From contig JASDDO010000026.1 of assembly GCA_030015575.1 (NCBI GenBank), positions 189,683,739 through 189,747,738 of the forward strand: a stretch of DNA of 64,000 nt. Reading direction: 5' to 3'. Made by a program: the position numbers and the translations under genes. The notes under the pieces are model-generated. The model was not told where the DNA came from, searched no databases, and saw only the letters and a list, made by a program, of their open reading frames with translations. This document shows positions 57,036-64,000 of the stretch, one piece after another (within the stretch, counting starts at the first letter, position 1; each line of letters begins with the position of its first letter). This stretch comes from Agapanthus africanus. Taxonomy: Eukaryota > Streptophyta > Magnoliopsida > Asparagales > Amaryllidaceae.

Positions 57036-58918
57036 AAGAACTGTAGCTACCTGTTTTATTTTGAAATTCGATTCTACAACATCTTAGGTTTCTTTTATTC
57101 ATTAATCACATTAATGAAGTCCCATCATTTAAGTACCTAAACATCACAGATAGATATGACGTACACTTATGCCATCCGCATTCGCCTCGATGTCCCCTTG
57201 TGCACCGTTAGGTTAGGTAACTAACGACAGAGCAGGGCAGGGCTAGCGCGGGTGTAAAACATAAGTAACGCCTATATAATATATCATATATACTATATAC
57301 TGTATCTATCACAGAACATCACATGATCACATCACAGATATCGCAGCAGAAGAATCATATGAAATATTGGATATACTAGGACGTCCGTGTTTTCAATACG
57401 AGCCAGTATAAAACACGGATTCCACGGTCGTGATGAATAGCCAAACCCACACCCCCTAGACCCCTACGAGAGCGGCAAGCAACCCTACCAATTCTGGAGT
57501 TAGGAGACCCGGACTCGACTCCTCGAGTTGGTCTCCCACTGGACTCCAGAACCCGGTTACTTGTGCTCCCCTCCTTGGATCTATCCTAGTGCGGAAAAGT
57601 AAATAATATACATCAACGGTGACAACTTCCGCAACCTGGAAGCGCCCCAAATAAAAGAATATTACATACAAGTTTTTACATGAATGAAAATGAAAAACAC
57701 TCATCTCACATAAAAACCCCCGGCTATTCAAACACGACGATCCAATATAACATATCCAGCAACACATAACATAACATGTAATCAACGTAAGTAAATATGC
57801 GCATCCCAATTGTCGTTGACATATAGCAACGAAACTGGCGATATCACATATTACACTTACGGTCACAGAAAAGAAAGTGTAAAACTACAACAGTTGGAAT
57901 CCGCAACCTCCTAAGACATCGCATGCCTGACCAAATGAATTACTTAGACATCGCATGCCTAACTATTATAAACTCCGCATTTTAGTCTCAAAATCGAAAA
58001 CTCTTTTCAATATCAAGTCGGGCAATTCAACAAGATTCCCGGCATCCTGATCGAATGCTCGTCGCAAACTTCAGTAGGCGGCCGCACCCCCCGATACCAA
58101 CGACGAAGTGCACCAAGGCGGAACACCGCTACCGCGAGCACCCGGACGGATGCTTTCGGCGACGGGGTTCTCCTACAGTCACTTGGTCGGGGCTATGGAG
58201 TGAGGCTGTCTATTAAGTTTACCCGGCGAGTATCCGCATACGCTACGTGATTGCGACGGACTTTTGATCATATCAAAATTCCGTGGCAACCGATCAAGTG
58301 AGACTAAAGTGCTATGTTTATAACATTCATTTAGTTATCACATAACTTTTTGTGAATTCCAATTATTGTATCCCATTCCAGATAAATAGAAAATGTTAAA
58401 CTTTCCGATCGAACAATCGAACACCCAAGTTTTCCCGATATAGATCAACACATGAAACAAGTCTAACAACATTCAGTTCGTGCCTCAGTACCAACGGTCC
58501 AGCCGTAGAAGGGTCAAGCCAACGCCTCACATGTGGCACGCCGTACTGCCCCAAACCCGAAGGTTCAAAGGGCAGTTCAAGACGGTCACATAATCGAGTT
58601 AAGGTTTGTTGTCTTCTAGAGGGACCATCGCGTTACTTGCACTACTTAGAACGTCGTTAAACTACAGAAATATCCAACACTTGGAAATTTCCCGACAGGG
58701 GAAAAATTGGGTATTTATATCCGGTCGAACTTTTTAACATATTCTAAAATTTATCCGGAAAGTCACATAGACAAAATTTGAAACCCCGATCGAATCTTTG
58801 ATTCCCAATACAACCCAAAAATGCTCAACTGTATACTGCATATTAAAAATTCCCAGGAAAACTATCACTGAAAAATAGGAGTTACTGTGCAAAATTCAAT
58901 GGCAGATAAGACAAAAGG

Positions 58919-58964
58919 GCCGCGGAAGGGCCGCATTAGCACGCTAATGCCGCGGTTCCGCCGC
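58919..58964 (-). other. GC-rich leader hairpin of I
   Basis: Inner arm CCGCATTAGC/GCTAATGCCG as in E, with the outer part less well paired (GCGGAAGGG against GGTTCCGC). About 190 nt from the PBS. Confidence 0.75.
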
Positions 58965-59149
58965 ACTTTAGAAAGATCATTAGGTAATTTTTGCATCGTA
59001 ATTCTTAGATTTACCGGCTTATTTTTCTGCATATTTTTAATTTGCAAAAATCCACATTTTACAAAAATGTCCAGAGAGCATTTTAAAGTCGGGGTTTCGG
59101 GTCGATCGGACTTCTAACTCCGTCTACGCATCGCCTAAGGCTCTAGCTA

Positions 59150-59163
59150 GTCTCTGATACCAC
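59150..59163 (-). other. Primer-binding site of I
   Basis: GTGGTATCAGAGAC on the minus strand, one base from the usual GTGGTATCAGAGCC, directly beside the LTR. Confidence 0.92.
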
Positions 59164-61379
59164 TGTAGGGTTCCTAAGCACCCTAATGAGGTCTCACAAG
59201 GCATCGAACATGCCATTATAAAATTTTACGGGTGCCGAGAGACCCGACTACGGATCGTTGGCTAGATATTTAGGCGAAAAAGCAAACTAGTTAACACTTA
59301 ACTAAGGGATACGGATATACAACCTTTGTAGATCCGTTTGTCCACCTCCATAGCTCCATGAAGAAGTCATCTCCGCTGTACAAATCCGAAATCCGGGCTC
59401 TTGCGTCGGCTTCATCGGAGAAGAAGCGGGCTAGGTCATCGACGACGTGCCGAAGATGATCTACGTCGAGGCATCGCTAAATCAAGCTCCGACTTCACCA
59501 AGTCAAGAAACTTGTGAAGTAAACACACTCTACTACTTGGCAAGAGGTAGAGGATGAAGAAATAGGAAGTGGGTAGACTTTAGTTTTGGATTTCTCACTC
59601 ATTTTCACATTCCACCATTGTTGAAGAAAGGTTTTCTTCATGGAAGAAGATGAAGAAGAAGAAAGAATTATGATAAGTTATTTAAAAAAGAAAAGAATAT
59701 CCAAACTTATCATAATCCTAACTATGGTTATGTGTAGAGAATTAACCAAGGGTTAAAGGAATGGTTAGGGTTAAGGATGAGATAAGAATGGTGGACAAAG
59801 TCAAAGCTTCATGAAGCTTCAACTAAACAACAAATAAAGCCACCATTCTTTTCTCTTCTCATTTATTTTCCAAAATGAAATGGATAAATAAATAAGTGAA
59901 TAAAACAAAACCCTAACCATAATCATGTAACCATGGTTTGATCTTTACACAAAAACCCTAGCATAACATGTATCATCAATCATGATACAATCAAGTGCAC
60001 AAAAGTATATCGCATATACAATGCGCACATCCGTGTGAGAAAATCCATCTTAAAGTGAACCAATACTAGTTAATGCAAAGTATTATATCAAATATATAAT
60101 TATGCATTAAATCATTAAATCAACACTTGATTTAACGATCCGGTCATGACGCACATAACCGACTGGTATCATTTGTAACATCTTATCGAATCAACACTTG
60201 ATCCGATAACCCGGCTATATCGCATATAACCGATCAATGTCACATCGCGAGAATCGAATACAGTATCACATACTCGTATTATTCTCGGTCCCGCACATAT
60301 CTCATATGCGCTCCTATTTCGTTTCGCTTGAGCCAGGAAACCTCTGTGTAGGACTCTAAAGACTCGTTAATACGCCGGCAGCAGATGATGATCATATCAA
60401 ACACCCACAAGCCGCAAGCGGTCTGCTAAACGTAACGGCCACCCGGGTATTGAGCGATCTGAAGATCGACGAGCAAGCCCGCTCACACTCCAGTGAATCC
60501 GACCAGTAACACTACCATACAGTCCGGTCTGATCGTCTGATATGTCGCATATCTCGCCTAGGGGTGGTAAACGTCAGACCCCAATAGCTCGATAAGTCGT
60601 GTCGATATGAGGTCTATAACAATTTGAGAAACTACTGGTAACACTTACCAGTAATTCTCAGCAACCCTGGCCAGGGATTTCCTGTTATAGCCAATCGAAC
60701 ACTGCGCAACATCAACCCCCTATACCGGGAGAGACGAATCCCCTCCTATCGCTCATTGCCTCCATGTGACTCGGGACTGTACCCAAAAACCACCGTTTTG
60801 CACGCCCTCTTGGACGTGGTAAGATGGAAATCAAAGCACAGTGGGAACCACACAAGACTCTATGACGATCTCGGGTCAACAGACTACTCTGTACCAGTGT
60901 CACCAGAGAACTGCCATCTGACGTAAGGTATAATACCATCTGGGAGTTCTCGGCGAGTCCTTCCAGTGTACCCAGTCTCTACTGAGCACCCGTATATCAT
61001 CTCCGATGTTAAACACCAATGGATATGGGATCATCCATCGCCCATCTGTATGGGTCGAGAAGGTACACGCTAGTCTACTCTGGTATATCGATGCCCCATC
61101 TCGATACACCCACGACTAGGGACTTTGAAGGATGTACTTATGGACTACCATGTCCCCACTAGTATGATCCGCATCATAGTCCAGGTAGTCAAGTACACAT
61201 CCTAAGGGCTTTACCAACATGTAACAGAGAGACAAACAGTATACACGTTAAGGTAAAAAGCAACCAGATAGCATACTATCATGTCGAGCAAGAAAGTCCT
61301 CCCTATATATGTCCCAGCATCCACTACAATATACATCCAATGTACAGTAATGGCCTCTAGGGCATACATATAACTAACA
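59164..61379 (-). repeat. Element I 5' LTR
   Basis: 2,216 bp, the near-identical partner of 50988-53206, followed by AACCA and the rest of the 5' LTR of C. Confidence 0.94.
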
Positions 61380-62380
61380 AACCACTAGCACGTCAGAGGT
61401 ATTAGCCTATACGTAACGGGCTACCAGGTATTGACCAAAAAGGACGTCGATGAGCGAACTCATCCTGACACCCTACTGAGCCTGTCAGTGACAATATCCG
61501 TACAGTCCGGTCCGTTCGTCTATGAGAATAGCATGGCGGGCCTAGGGGGTTGGTAAAAGTCAGACCACCAAAAGCGGTACAAGTCGTGTCGGAGTGTAGC
61601 CCAGAATACCCTGAGATACTACTGGAATACCTACCAGTAAATCTCCTGCCTTGACTAAAGACTTCATGTAATGGCTCTCCTAGACACAGCGTGACCTCAC
61701 CCCCAATATCGGGAGAGACGAACCCCTGCAGATCCGCTCACTGCCTCCATGTGGCTCGGGACTGTACCCAACTAAAACCTGTTTGCACGTCTCCTTTGAG
61801 CATGGTAGGGTAGTAATCAAAGCACAGTGGGAACTCACACGAGAAAAATGACGATCTCAGGTCGATGAACTAACCTGTACACATGTCACCAGGGAACTGC
61901 TATCTGACGTCAGGTATAAGACTAACTAGCATGTTCCCGGCGAGTCCTGTCCGGTGTACTCAAAACCCAATGAGCACCTGTATACATCTTAGGTGAACCA
62001 ACTGACACTAGTGGCTTGTGAGACCGGCCACCGCCCCTCGTCGGGGTCTCGACTGTATACACTAGCCTACTTTAGAGTATCGATGCCCTGTCTCGAAACC
62101 CCCACGACTAGGGACCTTTTAAGGATTTGCTTATAGACCCTAGCTCCCACATATATGATCGCCCTCATACTGCTGGCAGTCAAGCAAGAATCCTAGGGGC
62201 TCTATCAACGTGCAATAGTGACCTGTAAGGTCACCTAAAGCTGTACACGATGATAAAGATAAACCAGATAGCATACTATCATCTTGAGTAAGACTGTCCT
62301 ACTGGTAAAGGTCCTCACTCAATCATTGCAATCGCGTGCCTGTGATCCAATAATTGACTCTGAGGGCGCTATCTCCAACA
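61380..62380 (-). repeat. Element C 5' LTR, outer piece
   Basis: Continues the LTR interrupted at 50987, matching about 24134-25132 of the 3' LTR. It ends ATCTCCAACA before CTAAC. Confidence 0.92.
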
Positions 62381-62385
62381 CTAAC

Positions 62386-64000
62386 AAGCTCAAAGAGTTA
62401 GCTACTCGGAAAGGGGGTTATACCTAGGTCTTCAAGTCCTTCTCTTCTTGCTCCTTGGAGTGAAAGAACGGGTTCTCCTTGTCGCCTTCTCTTGCCGAAA
62501 AAAGATCCACCCGAGGGCCTCGGCCTTTGGCTCCAACCTCAAACTAGAAGTAACTAAGGTGATTGGTGTGCTAAACCTAGGACCTTAGAAAGAGTAGAGA
62601 GTATTTTTGAGGGTTTTATCTCAAGCTCAAAGGGTTCTCAACTCATGAGAGGGGAGAGCTAGAGAGAGAGGAAGAGGAGGAGAGAGAATGAGAATGATAG
62701 AATGAGAAGAATAATCCAACATTCTCACATATATGTGAATTATGAAAAATAGATAATTAGTTAAAAATAATTGTGATGGTTAATCAAGAAATGACCATTA
62801 TCATTTCACATTAAATGCTTTTGCAAGGATCAAAGAACATCTTTCATATGGAATGATGATAGTCAACTTGTCAACCTAGGTCAACAAGTCTAGTCAAATG
62901 GCCAACAACCCTAACCATGCACAATTATAATTAACTAATATTAATAAATCATATTTCTGACATAAAAATTAGGGTTAAGAAAATGACAATGGTCATCAAC
63001 CCTAATGAAAGTCCTCTGCCTCTGCCTCAGTCAACTGTGCATACACACCCGTATCCGTGTTCCGAGGAACACGAATACAATGAGATAAAACCAATCCCAA
63101 ATCATATACTAGGATCCGGCTTAAACCAAAGCCCGCTAGTATAAGCTATCCGGACACCGAATGTGCACAAGTGCGCGGATGTGAACGAACCCTGTCGCAA
63201 AACCATGCGACCTCTACTAATTTTGCCTAAAGGCGAATAACCCTCTGTGTGGAACTCTGAAGACTCGACACTACGCTGGCAGTGGGTTTAACCACAGACC
63301 GCAAGCGGCACTAGCTGTACGTAACGGTCCCCTGGTAGATGCCGATAAGAAGACTGACGAGGTAAACCCATCTGAACTCCTACTGAGCCTGAATGTGACA
63401 GTCTCCGTACAGTCCGATCTGTTTGTCTAAGAACATCGCATGGCGGGCCTAAGGGGGCGGTAAACGTCAGTCCCCTACTAGCGGTACAAGTTGTGTCAGA
63501 GTGTAGCCCAGAACACCTGAGATAACACTGGAAACCTACCAGTCTATCTCGCTTGCCCTGGCCAGGGACTTTGTGTAATGGCTCTCCTAGACACAGCGCG
63601 ATATCAACCCCCAATACCGGGAGAGACGAATCCTGTCTAACCGTCACTGCCTCCAAGTGCTTCGGGACTGCACCCAAAAACTACCTGTTTGTACGACTCC
63701 TTTGAGCCGTGGTAGGGTAGTAATCAAAGTACAGTGGGAACACACTCAAGGCGAAGTGACAGTGTCAAGTCAACGGACTAAGCTGTACTCATGTCACCTG
63801 GGAACTGATAACTGACGATAGCTATAATACCAACCAACAGTTCCCGACAAGTCCTGTCCAGTGTACTCGTAACCTAACGAGCACCCGTATACTATCTCAA
63901 GTACGACGTACTGACGGCTGTAGGACAGACCGTCTCCCAAACTAGGATAAGAAGCGCATACGCTAGTCTACTCCGGAGTATCGATGCCCTGTCTCGATAG
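62386..64000 (-). repeat. Element D 5' LTR, outer piece (cut by window edge)
   Basis: Resumes the LTR interrupted at 23033 and matches about 14953-16567 of the 3' LTR. Roughly 290 bp of LTR and the right target duplication (expected GCATG) lie beyond the window. Confidence 0.92.

Larger units (their letters stand above)
55950..59149 (-). other. Non-coding leader of I
   Basis: About 3.2 kb with the same contents and order as E and A and no credible genes: AG-rich block (about 56020), three-hairpin array, two-unit repeat (about 56797-57035) and GC-rich hairpin (58919-58964). Confidence 0.8.
50988..61379 (-). mobile_element. Element I, gag-less Ty1/copia Angela-type
   Basis: Minus-strand, 10,392 bp, inserted in the 5' LTR of C with duplication AACCC/AACCA. 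LTRs 50988-53206 and 59164-61379 differ at roughly a dozen sites by eye plus a short indel, so it is young, though probably slightly older than A. It lacks gag, and its reverse transcriptase and integrase lesions are the same as in E and A. Confidence 0.92.
23034..62380 (-). mobile_element. Element C, decayed Ty1/copia Angela-type, hosting B and I
   Basis: Minus-strand element flanked by an exact CTAAC duplication (23029-23033 and 62381-62385). 3' LTR 23034-25132; 5' LTR 49885-50987 plus 61380-62380. The net length without B and I is about 9.9 kb. In element sense the LTR starts TGTTGGAGATAGTGCCCTCAG, close to the Angela/BARE start. Pol is heavily decayed and no gag is seen between leader and protease remnant. 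Being inserted in D, it is younger than D. Confidence 0.9.
14824..64000 (-). mobile_element. Element D, Ty1/copia Angela-type, the most complete coding copy (right end outside window)
   Basis: Minus-strand element with 3' LTR 14824-16857, internal region 16858-22904 and 5' LTR 22905-23033 continuing at 62386 beyond the window. It is split by C and everything nested in C. In element sense the order is leader, gag, protease, integrase, reverse transcriptase, RNase H, the copia order. Without insertions it would be about 10.1 kb. It keeps a long gag-protease frame, but integrase and reverse transcriptase carry frameshifts and a stop. It may represent the lineage that supplied proteins to gag-less relatives; that is inference. 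Confidence 0.9.

Overview
The window is repeat-filled plant nuclear DNA with no recognisable host gene. It consists almost wholly of seven LTR retrotransposons, most inserted into one another. I label them H, E, D, C, B, A and I. Evidence for a plant is the set of long LTRs (about 2.0-2.2 kb) ending TG...CA, primer-binding sites complementary to initiator tRNA-Met, and LTR starts plus polypurine tracts of the Ty1/copia Angela (BARE-like) type. One further element carries a plant Ty3/gypsy-type Gag. The species cannot be read from the sequence.

Layout. H (minus strand) enters from the left and ends with its 5' LTR at 2730. A short stretch of older unassigned DNA (2731-4076 and 14704-14823) holds E (minus, 4077-14703, 5-bp target duplication AACAC). 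D (minus) begins at 14824 and runs past the right edge. C (minus, 23034-62380, duplication CTAAC) is inserted in the 5' LTR of D; D's other LTR preserves the uninterrupted site. C received two insertions: B (plus, 27496-46512) in its coding region and I (minus, 50988-61379) in its 5' LTR. A (plus, 30056-40449, duplication ATAGC) sits inside the gag of B. The nest therefore runs host > D > C > B > A, and host > D > C > I.

Coding content. Only D keeps a long gag-protease reading frame, and its integrase and reverse transcriptase are broken. A, E and I have no gag and share the same frameshift in reverse transcriptase, yet the two LTRs of A differ at only about seven positions by eye. They look like a defective family copied by proteins supplied from elsewhere. 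C also lacks gag. B has a Gag and no pol, like the TR-GAG/LARD type of non-autonomous element.

The most unusual content is structural. All the copia leaders that can be seen carry a GC-rich hairpin at a near-constant distance (about 190-200 nt) from the primer-binding site. All five complete leaders also carry three hairpins with one common loop and different stems. In both, stem bases have changed in pairs between elements. Element B, of another superfamily, has the same design on a larger scale: three arrays of hairpins sharing a loop but not stems, and seven two-tier hairpins with compensatory changes. These are candidates for undescribed RNA signals (packaging, dimerisation or translation). 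The function is inference; the paired changes are visible in the sequence.
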